Shown here piece by piece: positions 1-7,147 of a stretch of 64,000 bases of DNA. Under the pieces are notes generated by a model that made no database searches, was not told where the DNA came from, and worked only from the letters and a program-made list of their open reading frames with translations. The stretch covers positions 3,596,001 to 3,660,000 of the forward strand of contig NZ_CP126268.1 of the NCBI RefSeq assembly GCF_003234795.2, given 5' to 3'. The position numbers and the translations under genes were made by a program. The stretch is from Curtobacterium sp. MCLR17_032 (GTDB lineage Bacteria > Actinomycetota > Actinomycetes > Actinomycetales > Microbacteriaceae). Position 1 is the stretch's first letter. Each line of letters opens with the position of its first letter.

Positions 1-776
1 AGACCGGCGAGAGCGCCGTCCAGGGCGTCCGGGTGCGCCACAGCAGCTCCAACGAAGGCCGCGACCTTCTGCGATGCGCTTCCGGAACGAAAAACTTCGG
101 TCATCGCTTCAACGTAGATACCTTCGTCCGCTTGAGCCAGCAGGTCGAGCGCCTCGGTACGTCGCTTTACGAGGGAGTCCTGCAGGCGCAGCGGGTCCAC
201 GATGCGAAGCCCAGGCCATAGATAGTCGGCGGGTCGGCGAGTGACTCCCGGGTGCTCGTTGCAGCGAACCACTATGGTTACGCTGGGCGTATCGAGCCAG
301 TAGATGTCGTGAATGAGGTCCGGCTGAATTTCTGCAGCTTCGCCTTCCCGCATGAAGTGGAAATCATGAACATTGAGCTGTCCGACGGTGATGTCCGCGT
401 CCTCCGCGGAAACGCCGTCGAACGAATACCGAGTGTGCAAGCGGTCGCCGAGCAACGCACCGAATGAACCGCAAGTCACGTGATCGTGTACCGGTGCTGC
501 TTTTTGCATCCAAAAGAGAAGGTCGATTCGGAGCAGGTCGTTACGCGCCACCGTGATAGCAGGTTCGCCGAAGTCGAAGTTCCAACCTTGAACCGGCAAC
601 TCCTTTGTACCGATCGACCACGCCAGGAAATCGCCTGGATCGAACTCTGATCGAGCCATGAAGGCTTGCAGGTGCTCGTTCGAGATGGCGCCGAGCGCAT
701 CATGCTTATTCCCTGTGGAGTTATAAGCAGATAGGATCTTTTCAGCGAGCTGCGAGAAAGCCTCAATATGCGACAA
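1..776 (-). CDS. Cupin-like metalloprotein (partial; runs off left edge)
   Basis: Reading the minus strand from a TTG at 776 (AAGGAG seven bases upstream) gives an uninterrupted frame of at least 258 codons that leaves the window, so the C-terminus is missing. Residues 94-115 fit cupin motif 1 (PVHDH, then G-x4-LLG; His97 and His99) and residues 145-159 resemble motif 2 (PDLIHDIY; His156). This suggests a mononuclear metal site like that of thiol-dioxygenase-type cupins. That is a fold-level inference; the exact family is not recognised. It lies 80 bp downstream of a 33-residue peptide gene and below an MFS exporter on the same strand, so a role in modifying that peptide is plausible but unproven. 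GC content is clearly lower than in the rest of the window. Confidence 0.7.
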   Translation of the reverse strand, partial: MSHIEAFSQLAEKILSAYNSTGNKHDALGAISNEHLQAFMARSEFDPGDFLAWSIGTKELPVQGWNFDFGEPAITVARNDLLRIDLLFWMQKAAPVHDHVTCGSFGALLGDRLHTRYSFDGVSAEDADITVGQLNVHDFHFMREGEAAEIQPDLIHDIYWLDTPSVTIVVRCNEHPGVTRRPADYLWPGLRIVDPLRLQDSLVKRRTEALDLLAQADEGIYVEAMTEVFRSGSASQKVAAFVGAAVAHPDALDGALAG

Positions 777-813
777 GTCAACACTCCTTACATTTGGATG
801 GAACAGTGTGGGA

Positions 814-853
814 CAATGTGGAGCGGGGCACGGTATCGCCCCGCTCCACATTG
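814..853 (-). terminator. Perfect 16-bp stem-loop between peptide gene and cupin gene
   Basis: CAATGTGGAGCGGGGC (814-829) pairs perfectly with 838-853 around an 8-nt loop. It starts 4 bp past the stop of the small peptide gene. There is no long T tract. A strong hairpin directly after a short peptide gene commonly acts as a partial terminator or 3' stabiliser, so the peptide message exceeds that of the downstream gene. Confidence 0.7.
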
Positions 854-856
854 GCG

Positions 857-958
857 TCAGAACAGCTTCACTGGCTCCTTCGCCGATGCCTTGTCGACCT
901 TCTTCACGACGATCTTGAAGGCCTTTTTCGGCTGCGACTTCTGCTTGTCGTTCTTCAT
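857..958 (-). CDS. 33-residue Lys-rich peptide, candidate RiPP precursor or peptide bacteriocin
   Basis: A 33-codon frame starts at an ATG with a strong ribosome site (AAGGAAGGG, 7 bases upstream). The peptide begins MKNDKQKSQPKK and ends AKEPVKLF. It has 11 lysines, two phenylalanines, and no cysteine, tryptophan, tyrosine or histidine. There is no signal peptide. It sits between an MFS exporter gene (42 bp upstream) and a cupin-like gene (80 bp downstream, after a hairpin). Size, charge and context fit a ribosomally made peptide that is modified and exported. With no Cys and only two Ser and no Thr, lanthipeptide or sactipeptide chemistry is unlikely. Function is inferred only from context. 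Confidence 0.6.
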   Translation of the reverse strand: MKNDKQKSQPKKAFKIVVKKVDKASAKEPVKLF

Positions 959-999
959 GATAGTTCCCTTCCTTTATTCCAGGCGGTTTGCCTGGAAGC

Positions 1000-2217
1000 C
1001 TATAGTGATGCTTTCCGCAGCGACCGGTTACACCACCCGATAATGGCCGATATGCCGAGTACCGCCGCGCAGAGCGCGATTCCAAGCTCGACGCCGGTCT
1101 TTGCGATGAAGGCGCCAAGAAAGACGGTGCTGAGGCCGAGGAGGGCCGTCTGCACCAGCGCCTGGGTCGATTGCACCCGCCCCATGAGCGCGTATGGCAC
1201 GGAGCGCACCAACGGCGCACCGTGCGCGATGTAGAGCCCTTGTCCTAGGCCCGCCACTGCACAACCGATGAAGGCACTGATTTGGCCATCAACGGCAAGC
1301 ACGGAAAAGCCCACCGCAGCAAGGGAGACTCCTGCGAGAGCCCAGGCGCCCAAATGTTTGGAAGCACCCCGGATACTGACAACTAGGGCTACCAACATTG
1401 TGATACCGGAGATTGTCGCGAGTAGGGCCCCCGCCCCTACGCTTCCCATGGCGCGTTCTCGAGCGACAAGCGGCACGAGAAGGGTGGACAACGGGAGGAG
1501 GAACCCGGCTACGGCGCCAGTCAGCGCGACGACTGAACGAAGCAGTCGATCGCGGGCAACAAACGTCAGCCCCTCAGCGATGGACTGAAAGGCGCCCACG
1601 GTGCGCTTTTGGGGACGCGGGAGATGCACCTGAAGGAACAGGAGTACTGCGAACACCACGAGATACGTTGCAGCATTCATGACGGATGCCAAAGCGAGCC
1701 CGCCAACGGTGACAATCACGCCGCCGACGAGCCGGCCACCAATGCTCGCGAGCTGCCCCACAACTTGCCGGAGCGAAAGAGCCCGCGCAAATCCCTGCTT
1801 TGAAACAAGCTGACGGGTCATGGTCGCGGAGGACGGCGTGTAGAACGCAGTCTCAAGGCCCAGCGCGACCGCAAAGACTACAAGCCAGACGGGGTTCAGT
1901 GCGTGAAACCAGCCAACAATTGCAGCTCCGATTGCAACAAGAAACATGATCGCAGTGGAGACCAGCATGACCTGACGCGGTCGCAGACGGTCAGAGAGAG
2001 CGCCTCCGAATAGGAGAAAGACGGATCCAACGAGGCTCGAGACCCCGAGAACAATCCCTGCTTCCTGCGCGCCATAGCCTGTCGCTTGCCAACCGATTGC
2101 AATGTTGAAAAGCGCGTTGCCAGCAACGGTCACGCCTGTGCCGAATAACCATAGAACATAGCGTCTGCGCTGCAATTTCGGGCTCGACAGCTCAGTCCCG
2201 ATAGGTGCTTCCAGCAC
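1000..2217 (-). CDS. MFS transporter (MFS_3-like efflux permease)
   Basis: About 405 residues with roughly 12 hydrophobic segments and the intracellular-loop signature GGALSDRLRPRQ typical of drug or siderophore efflux MFS proteins. GTG at 2217 is chosen because GGTGAGG lies five bases upstream; an ATG at 2280 would add 21 atypical residues and leave almost no leader behind the predicted promoter. It is the first gene of the minus-strand series MFS, peptide, cupin, and would logically export the adjacent small peptide or its product. Codon and base use are lower in GC than downstream chromosomal genes, consistent with horizontal acquisition. Substrate unknown. Confidence 0.85.
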   Translation of the reverse strand: MLEAPIGTELSSPKLQRRRYVLWLFGTGVTVAGNALFNIAIGWQATGYGAQEAGIVLGVSSLVGSVFLLFGGALSDRLRPRQVMLVSTAIMFLVAIGAAIVGWFHALNPVWLVVFAVALGLETAFYTPSSATMTRQLVSKQGFARALSLRQVVGQLASIGGRLVGGVIVTVGGLALASVMNAATYLVVFAVLLFLQVHLPRPQKRTVGAFQSIAEGLTFVARDRLLRSVVALTGAVAGFLLPLSTLLVPLVARERAMGSVGAGALLATISGITMLVALVVSIRGASKHLGAWALAGVSLAAVGFSVLAVDGQISAFIGCAVAGLGQGLYIAHGAPLVRSVPYALMGRVQSTQALVQTALLGLSTVFLGAFIAKTGVELGIALCAAVLGISAIIGWCNRSLRKASL

Positions 2218-2297
2218 GCTCGCCTCACCCCCAGCAGCATTGCAGTACGTGTACAGACCCCAGATTGAGCCCCTCGGCATCTGGTGTTAGAACCCTT

Positions 2298-2326
2298 AAA
2301 TTAGATCCATTTCGCGTCTCTAACAA
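2298..2326 (-). promoter_or_regulatory. Predicted sigma70-type promoter of the MFS/peptide/cupin unit
   Basis: On the minus strand TTGTTA (2321-2326) is followed after 17 bp by TAATTT (2298-2303), in an AT-rich stretch unusual for this window. It would start transcription near 2290, giving a leader of about 70 nt to the GTG start at 2217. Prediction from sequence pattern only. Confidence 0.45.
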
Positions 2327-2497
2327 GTACCGCTATCAAACTGGTAATAACTTCAGGTATTCAAGATGCCATCGCTGACCTGTCGCGTTACCCATGCGGG
2401 ATAGTGAGAGTGGCCATCGCAGGCGCTCTGACGAGCGAGGAAAGTTCACGTTGAGCGTGCGGTGCTGGCTAGGTCAACAACGGGGTGAGGTGGACGT

Positions 2498-2525
2498 TTG
2501 GGACTGCTGCAGGTTCGGTTGACTC
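2498..2525 (+). repeat. IS left terminal inverted repeat (IRL)
   Basis: 28 bp, identical to the reverse complement of 3738-3765. It lies 43 bp before the transposase OrfA start and probably contains transposase binding sites. Confidence 0.9.
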
Positions 2526-2568
2526 CTGACAGGTAGGGGCGTTGGCTCCTGCTGGAAGGATGTGCGCC

Positions 2569-2865
2569 ATGGTGAAGGCGTATCCGGAAGAGTTCCGCCG
2601 TGATGTGATCGGGGTCGCCCGGAAGGGCGAGACATCGGTGCGGCAGGTCGCGAAGGACTTCGGGGTGTCCGAGTCCTGCCTGGCCCGCTGGTTGCGGCTC
2701 GCGGACCGCGACGACGGCATCAGCGCTGCCATGGCGCCGTCGGCGAAAGCGGTCGAGCAGGCGGAGCTGCGGGACGCCCAAAAGCGGATCCGGCTGCTCG
2801 AGCAGGAGAACGAGATCCTCCGCCGGGCGGCCGCGTACTTCGCCCAGTCGCAACTCCCAAAATGA
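2569..2865 (+). CDS. IS3-family transposase OrfA (HTH protein)
   Basis: 98 residues from ATG 2569 (GGAAGGA upstream). An N-terminal helix-turn-helix covers about residues 5-45 (YPEEFRRDVIGVARKG, then VRQVAKDFGVSESCLARW). A C-terminal leucine-zipper-like coiled coil follows (LRDAQKRIRLLEQENEILRR), the usual IS3 OrfA layout. An earlier in-frame TTG at 2542 is less likely. Its stop overlaps the OrfB start by four bases (ATGA) at an A-rich stretch (CCAAAATGA), where a -1 frameshift would yield the OrfAB fusion transposase. That frameshift is typical of the family and not proven here. Confidence 0.9.
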   Translation: MVKAYPEEFRRDVIGVARKGETSVRQVAKDFGVSESCLARWLRLADRDDGISAAMAPSAKAVEQAELRDAQKRIRLLEQENEILRRAAAYFAQSQLPK

Positions 2866-3731
2866 TCTACCCGCTGGTCCTCGAACTCGCCGCAGACCGG
2901 ATCCCGGTCGCGGTGACCTGCCGGGTGCTGGGCTTCTCGAAACAGGCGTTCTATCGGTGGCGTGCCAGCCCCGTGTCAAAGCGGGACTGGGACGACGCGC
3001 ACCTGACCAACGCTGCGATCGATGCGCACCGCGACGATCCGACGTTCGGGTACCGGTTCATCGCCGATGACCTTCAAGCGGCCGGCCACCGAGCATCAGA
3101 GCGGCGGGTCTGGCGGCTGTGCTCACAGCAGCGGCTCTGGTCGTTGCATGCGAAGAAACGCGGCCTGAACCGCAAGGCCGGGCCACCGGTGCACGACGAC
3201 CGGGTCCGGCGAGCGTTCACAGCGCCAGACCTGGATCGGCTGTGGCTGACGGACATCACCGAGCACCCGACAGGTGAGGGCAAGCTCTACCTCTGCGCGA
3301 TCAAGGACGCGTGCTCCCGGCGCGTCGTCGGCTACTCGATCAGCGACCGGATGCGGTCCTCGCTCGCCGTCGCCGCTCTCCAGATGGCGATCTCCCGCCG
3401 GAACCCGTCAGGGACGGTGGTTCATTCGGATCGGGGCAGCCAGCTTCGTTCGAAGAAGTTCGTCCGGGCGCTATCGGACGCCGGGCTACTCGGATCGATG
3501 GGGCGGGTCGGTGCGTGCGCGGACAACGCGGCGATGGAGTCGTTCTTCGCGCTCCTGCAGAAGAACGTCCTCAACCGGAGACGCTGGGCGACCCGGGAAG
3601 AGCTCCGCCTCGCGATCATCACCTGGATCGAAGCGACGTACCACCGGAAACGGCGGCAACGTGGTCTGGGGAAGTTGACCCCGATCGAGTACGAGACCAT
3701 CATCAACCCACAGGCCGCACTCGCGGCCTAA
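2862..3731 (+). CDS. IS3-family transposase OrfB (DDE integrase core)
   Basis: 289 residues. An N-terminal HTH_21-like region (VTCRVLGFSKQAFYRWR) is followed by an rve integrase core with visible catalytic residues: Asp in LWLTDITEH, Asp in VVHSDRGSQ, Glu in NAAMESFFALLQK. The C-terminal region ends near LTPIEYET, as in other IS3 OrfB proteins. All DDE residues are present and the frame is intact, so the element may still be active. It overlaps OrfA by 4 bp. Confidence 0.93.
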   Translation: MIYPLVLELAADRIPVAVTCRVLGFSKQAFYRWRASPVSKRDWDDAHLTNAAIDAHRDDPTFGYRFIADDLQAAGHRASERRVWRLCSQQRLWSLHAKKRGLNRKAGPPVHDDRVRRAFTAPDLDRLWLTDITEHPTGEGKLYLCAIKDACSRRVVGYSISDRMRSSLAVAALQMAISRRNPSGTVVHSDRGSQLRSKKFVRALSDAGLLGSMGRVGACADNAAMESFFALLQKNVLNRRRWATREELRLAIITWIEATYHRKRRQRGLGKLTPIEYETIINPQAALAA

Positions 3732-3737
3732 ACGAAC

Positions 3738-3765
3738 GAGTCAACCGAACCTGCAGCAGTCCCAA
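3738..3765 (-). repeat. IS right terminal inverted repeat (IRR)
   Basis: 28 bp, an exact reverse complement of the left repeat at 2498-2525. It begins 7 bp past the OrfB stop codon. Confidence 0.9.
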
Positions 3766-3804
3766 CAGGATCCGTCAGTGAAACGGTGGGATTAGGTTCG
3801 CTGC

Positions 3805-4212
3805 ATGTCCGATGACAGATTGTCGCTCACAGTGACGTCAGAAGCCTCCATCGCAGCGGTCTGGTTCGCACTCACCGACGGTCGCAACAGCTGGTGGCCG
3901 GAACTCTCACTGAGGCCGGAAGTCGGCGCCGCAGTGCGCGAGACGTGGACTGAGGGCGGGCAAGAGCGGTACGCCGACGGTCACGTAACGGAGGCAGCCC
4001 CACCGAACACGCTCGGCTTCGTGTGGCAGCAGGCGGCCTGGCCTGCGTCGCTGCACGTTCGGTTCGACATCAAGCAGGCCCGTCGAGGCAGTCTCGTTAC
4101 CCTGAGCGAGGCTGGCTTCGCGCAGCTCCCTGACGGATCGGTCGTCCGATCGGCACACGAGGACGGCTGGGCGTTCCACCTCACGAACCTGCTGGCAGCA
4201 GCGTCTCGATAG
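3805..4212 (+). CDS. SRPBCC/AHSA1-domain protein
   Basis: 135 residues. The opening SLTVTSEASIAAVWFALTDG and the WW-P/G-x-V spacing resemble Bet v1-like START (activator of Hsp90 ATPase homologue) proteins. The C-terminal helix (EDGWAFHLTNLLAAA) fits their W-x4-L-x2-LL pattern. Such single-domain proteins bind small hydrophobic ligands; no specific substrate can be given. It starts 39 bp beyond the IS end and reads away from it, so it may be partly driven by the element. No obvious partner gene. Confidence 0.75.
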   Translation: MSDDRLSLTVTSEASIAAVWFALTDGRNSWWPELSLRPEVGAAVRETWTEGGQERYADGHVTEAAPPNTLGFVWQQAAWPASLHVRFDIKQARRGSLVTLSEAGFAQLPDGSVVRSAHEDGWAFHLTNLLAAASR

Positions 4213-4287
4213 CCGGTCGTTCACCGAGACGGAGCGTCGGGTGTCTCCGTCCACGTACTTCCGGGGCTCCGACTGTGACTGATCACG

Positions 4288-4746
4288 CTAATTTGCATGA
4301 TTCTTGCCACCGACTGGCCGCCGGCCGGCGTTCTCGTCTCGATCGTTCCTTGCCCTGCTCTCGCCGACGACTATCTCCACCTTCCATCCAGTTTCAGTGG
4401 AGAGGTAGGCAGTGAGCGAGCCGTTGTCGTTGGGCCCGGGGTAACGGTCTTCGTATAGGAGCTGCCAACCGTTGTTGGGTGCTTCGACGACGAGCCGTTC
4501 CAACTCCGCATCTGTGCCCGCGTGGAAGGCCAGGTGATTTAAACCAGCGCGGCGACGATCGTGATGTCCTTGCTTCACCAAGGGCGCGGTAGTCAGAACC
4601 AGGTAAGTGGAGCCGAGCGCCCACGAACGTCCCCGCTCCCACACGTCTCCGTGGGACCAGCCGAGCGTCGTGAGAAGCCAATCCCAGGGTCGCTCGTCCA
4701 GTTCTTGATCGTCGGTCCAGAGCTCGACGTGATGCAGTCCACCCAC
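4288..4746 (-). CDS. VOC (glyoxalase/bleomycin-resistance fold) protein
   Basis: 152 residues from GTG 4746, chosen because the fold begins immediately (GGLHHVELWT). A longer frame to an ATG at 4812 adds an implausible Arg-rich stretch. Two beta-alpha-beta-beta-beta units are apparent, with the likely metal positions His (LHHVEL), His (NHLAFH) and Glu (VEIVV). The protein is convergent with the SRPBCC gene. VOC enzymes include isomerases, dioxygenases and drug-binding proteins; the sequence does not choose between them. The Arg/Asp-rich tail after VEIVVGES looks disordered. Confidence 0.75.
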   Translation of the reverse strand: MGGLHHVELWTDDQELDERPWDWLLTTLGWSHGDVWERGRSWALGSTYLVLTTAPLVKQGHHDRRRAGLNHLAFHAGTDAELERLVVEAPNNGWQLLYEDRYPGPNDNGSLTAYLSTETGWKVEIVVGESRARNDRDENAGRRPVGGKNHAN

Positions 4747-5013
4747 GGGTTCATCTTCGCAGCCTCGGGGTGTGCGTCGCGGACTCGTCCGATTGGATCG
4801 AGGCTCTGACACGAACGACGATCTCGTGCGGATCCAGCGAAGGGGACGGGGAAAGGGAGCGAGATCGCGTCGTCTTTGCCACAGCTACCTGAAACCCCGA
4901 TGTCAGTGTGAATTCGACGAGGGCGTCTGCAGGCCCTTCGTCGAACGATGCGACAGGCATCGATCCGCAGCTAGCTGCAACGCCGGCTAAATCGACGCCG
5001 CTAGCGGTAGCGG

Positions 5014-5340
5014 ATGTCGGTCTACGACCCAACCGATCCCGTCGGACGGCTGCTCTTCAACGCGCTCGGGATGGACGCGGAGTTCGAGTCCGATCTCATC
5101 CGGGCCCGCACCCGGGAAGGCATGGCCACAGCGAAGGTCCGCGGGAAGCTCAAGGGGCGGAAGCCCAAGCTCTCCCCCGCGCAGGAACGTCACCTCGTCG
5201 CACTACACCGCGCCGGCGACCACTCGATCGCCGAGCTCGTCGAGCTGTTCGGCATCGGCCGCGCGACCGTGTACCGCGCTCTCGACCGGCACGCCGACGA
5301 CGTCACGGCAGATCTGGCACTCCCCCGGGTGGACGCATGA
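5014..5340 (+). pseudogene. Serine recombinase (resolvase/invertase), N-terminal truncation
   Basis: The 108 residues match only the C-terminal half of a Tn3-type resolvase: the end of the catalytic domain (PVGRLLFNALGMDAEFESDL), the long E-helix (RARTREGMATAKVRGKLKGR), and the DNA-binding HTH (SIAELVELFGIGRATVYRAL). The first 90-100 residues, with the nucleophilic Ser and arginine cluster, are absent, and two in-frame TAG codons immediately precede the ATG. It could still bind DNA but cannot catalyse recombination. Together with the ParA/ParB remnant 300 bp away it points to an old plasmid or transposon insertion. Confidence 0.85.
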
Positions 5341-5355
5341 CTGCACGTCGGTCAC

Positions 5356-5489
5356 CCGACCACAAGGCGCAGGCCCGGCGCACCGGCCTCGACCTGGCCA
5401 ATCTGTAGTTACGCGCCTCAGGAAGTACGGACTTACTGAACCGCGTATTTGCGCGGCGTCACTCGTCGAGGTCCTGCGCGATGCGGGCA
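5356..5489 (+). repeat. 134-bp direct repeat, copy 1
   Basis: Identical to 5535-5668 (offset 179 bp, 45-bp spacer). It contains a short frame, 5337-5408, that overlaps the resolvase stop (ATGA) and could encode a 23-residue peptide ending TGLDLANL. It also carries a duplicate of the last codons of the neighbouring parB-like gene. A recent tandem duplication is implied by the perfect identity. Confidence 0.95.
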
Positions 5490-5534
5490 TCTCGAACCCG
5501 GCGAACACGACTGCGAGTCTCCTGGTGCCTGGCG

Positions 5535-5668
5535 CCGACCACAAGGCGCAGGCCCGGCGCACCGGCCTCGACCTGGCCAATCTGTAGTTACGCGCCTCAG
5601 GAAGTACGGACTTACTGAACCGCGTATTTGCGCGGCGTCACTCGTCGAGGTCCTGCGCGATGCGGGCA
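5535..5668 (+). repeat. 134-bp direct repeat, copy 2
   Basis: Second exact copy. Its right part (5638-5668) is the genuine 3' end of the parB-like gene, so the duplication began inside that gene and copy 1 holds an extra, non-functional tail. Confidence 0.95.
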
Positions 5669-5976
5669 GCGATGCGTCCCTGCAGCGCTTGGTCATCTTC
5701 GAGCTCGAGCACCAAAGCGCGGATGACGTTCACGTGCGGCACCCTGGCCCGACCGAACCGCGTGGCGAGCGATGCCGCGTAGTCGACGAGGCTTCTGTAG
5801 CTCTGAGGCGGAAGGTCCGCAGTGATTCTCACGGGCTTCGATCTCACGACCGCCGGCTTCGCAGGAGTCGCGGCCGCGGCCGGTGGCGCGATCTCATCAG
5901 AGGCAGAGCCACCGCCCTGGTTTGATCGCTGAGCTACGCGAGCAGCGCGGGCTCGCATCTCTTCGGCCTTGCTCAT
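5638..5976 (-). CDS. Plasmid partition ParB-like small protein
   Basis: 112 residues. A basic, disordered N-terminus (MSKAEEMRARAARVAQRS), an Ala/Pro linker, and a C-terminal domain (VRITADLPPQSYRSLVDYA, then FGRARVPHVNVIRALVLEL) with ribbon-helix-helix character. This is the layout of small centromere-binding partners of ParA in actinobacterial plasmids. Its ATG overlaps the stop of the upstream parA remnant (ATGA), so the two were co-translated. Because parA is truncated, the partition system should be dead, though this protein may still be made. Confidence 0.7.
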   Translation of the reverse strand: MSKAEEMRARAARVAQRSNQGGGSASDEIAPPAAAATPAKPAVVRSKPVRITADLPPQSYRSLVDYAASLATRFGRARVPHVNVIRALVLELEDDQALQGRIAARIAQDLDE

Positions 5977-6390
5977 CGGATGCCTCCAAGGGTGCTGATC
6001 TCATCGGCGGCTGCCGCGTACTTGCCTAGGTCGACTACCGGGCCTCCGAACGCTTGTGCGATCGGTTCCCGTCGGGGAATTGTCGTCGCGAGGACCGTGT
6101 GGCCATCATCAGTGATGAGCTCCCTGAACATCGGCGTGCTGTTCGCGTTGGTGATGGTCCGGTTCATCAGCACGGCAACGGAGAGTGGGTCGGCACGCAA
6201 TGGGTCGACGTCTTCGATCGCCGCCCAGACTTCGGGAAGTCGCTCGTACTCGCCCATCGTCGGCGCCATCGCGACGATGGCGACGTCAGCGGCTCGGAGA
6301 GCGGCGACCACGATGCCGGCGTTCTCCTCGAGCGGAGGGGTGTCGATGACGACGACGTCCGTGGTGGGCGGAACGATGCCGGCGAGACGG
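5973..6390 (-). pseudogene. ParA-family ATPase, C-terminal fragment
   Basis: The fragment reads RLAGIVPPTTDVVVIDTPP and onward to the stop at 5973. The Walker-B-like VVVIDTPP and the later VAVLMNRT and FGGPVVDLGKY segments are typical of ParA/Soj partition ATPases. The P-loop half is missing. The frame begins at about 6390, where it joins the truncated 5' part of an unrelated secreted-protein gene, so there is no proper start. An internal GTG near 6311 might still allow translation. It overlaps the parB-like gene. Confidence 0.82.
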
Positions 6391-6823
6391 GCACGATCGC
6401 CAGGTTCTCGACCGAGCGCCAGAAGTTCTGCGTGGCGTTCGACTCGTCACCGGCGTTCCACCCGGAGTCGACGTTGACCGCGCCGTTGATCGTGACGTCG
6501 TCCGGGTTCTTCCCGAGGCCGGCGACCGAGGTGTAGAACCCCAGGTTCGCCCACACCCGGCCGTAGTTGCCCGGCTTGAACAGGAACGTCGACCGCTGCG
6601 TGCCGAACTGCGCGGTCGGGCTGCGGAGCTGGGCGTTGAACGCGGCGTCGACGTCGGCCTGGATGGTCGACGTCGGTGTCGAGGGGCTGTAGACCTTCAC
6701 GTTGCTGCCGAAGTCCGGGGTGTCGCTCGTCGTGATCGCCTGGGCCGACATCGCCGGGACCAGCGCCCCCACGACGCCGGCGCTCACGGCGAGGGCGACG
6801 AGACTTCTCATCCGTCGTTGCAT
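6388..6823 (-). pseudogene. Secreted beta-helix/carbohydrate-type protein, N-terminal stub
   Basis: From ATG 6823 comes a signal peptide (RRMRSLVALAVSAGVVGA, cleavage near SAQA), then about 120 residues ending in NFWRSVENLAIVPV. The phrase DVTINGAVNVDSGW and the WRSVENL segment recall the start of large actinobacterial secreted right-handed beta-helix proteins, often labelled adenylyl cyclase or discoidin-domain protein. Homologues are several hundred residues longer. Here the frame switches to ParA-derived sequence at about 6388, so the gene is broken. The junction records insertion of the plasmid remnant. Confidence 0.75.
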
Positions 6824-7147
6824 GATGCTCGATTCATGACCGGTGCGGCGTCGTTGCCGCACGGTCGCGACGCTAGACCTGGTCGAGCACGCTCCGCAGT
6901 CCCACGAACGGCGGACAAGTGCCGACCCGGGGAACGCGTTCGGCCGCCTGATCACCACCCGAAGGCGACCAGACGGCCGGCTCACCACCCTGGGTGAGAG
7001 AGCAGGGCGCAGATACCCGGTCCACGCCCTGGGGACCATCATGGCGGAACCGGGAGCGCTCCACCGCCCCCACTCCACGGCTAGACCGGTTGGTCGGGGC
7101 GGAGCAACGGGGGCGCGGCGCGCTCCGTTCAGCGCGCTCCGCTCCGC
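6824..7147. other. Intergenic stretch with no gene seen
   Basis: About 320 bp upstream of the truncated secreted-protein gene and downstream of the BLUF/TetR gene. GC-rich, with short local repeats of CGCTCCG near 7125-7150 but no convincing coding frame, RNA gene or strong hairpin. It probably holds the promoter of the broken gene. Confidence 0.5.

Larger units (their letters stand above)
2498..3765 (+). mobile_element. IS3-family insertion sequence
   Basis: Two overlapping transposase frames are bracketed by 28-bp perfect terminal inverted repeats: 2498-2525 on the left, and its reverse complement at 3738-3765 on the right. Each repeat begins TTGGGACTGC reading inward and ends GGTTGACTC. 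If the first T is flank, the ends are TG...CA, as usual for IS3 elements. The flanks (CGT left, CAG right) show no 3-5 bp direct repeat, so the element may have recombined with another copy, or one flank was deleted. It sits at the boundary between the low-GC island and high-GC chromosome. Confidence 0.9.

Noticed and set aside
5337..5408. 23-residue frame overlapping the resolvase stop
   Set aside because: Falls in the 134-bp duplicated segment and has no independent ribosome site; mentioned with the repeat but not called as a gene.
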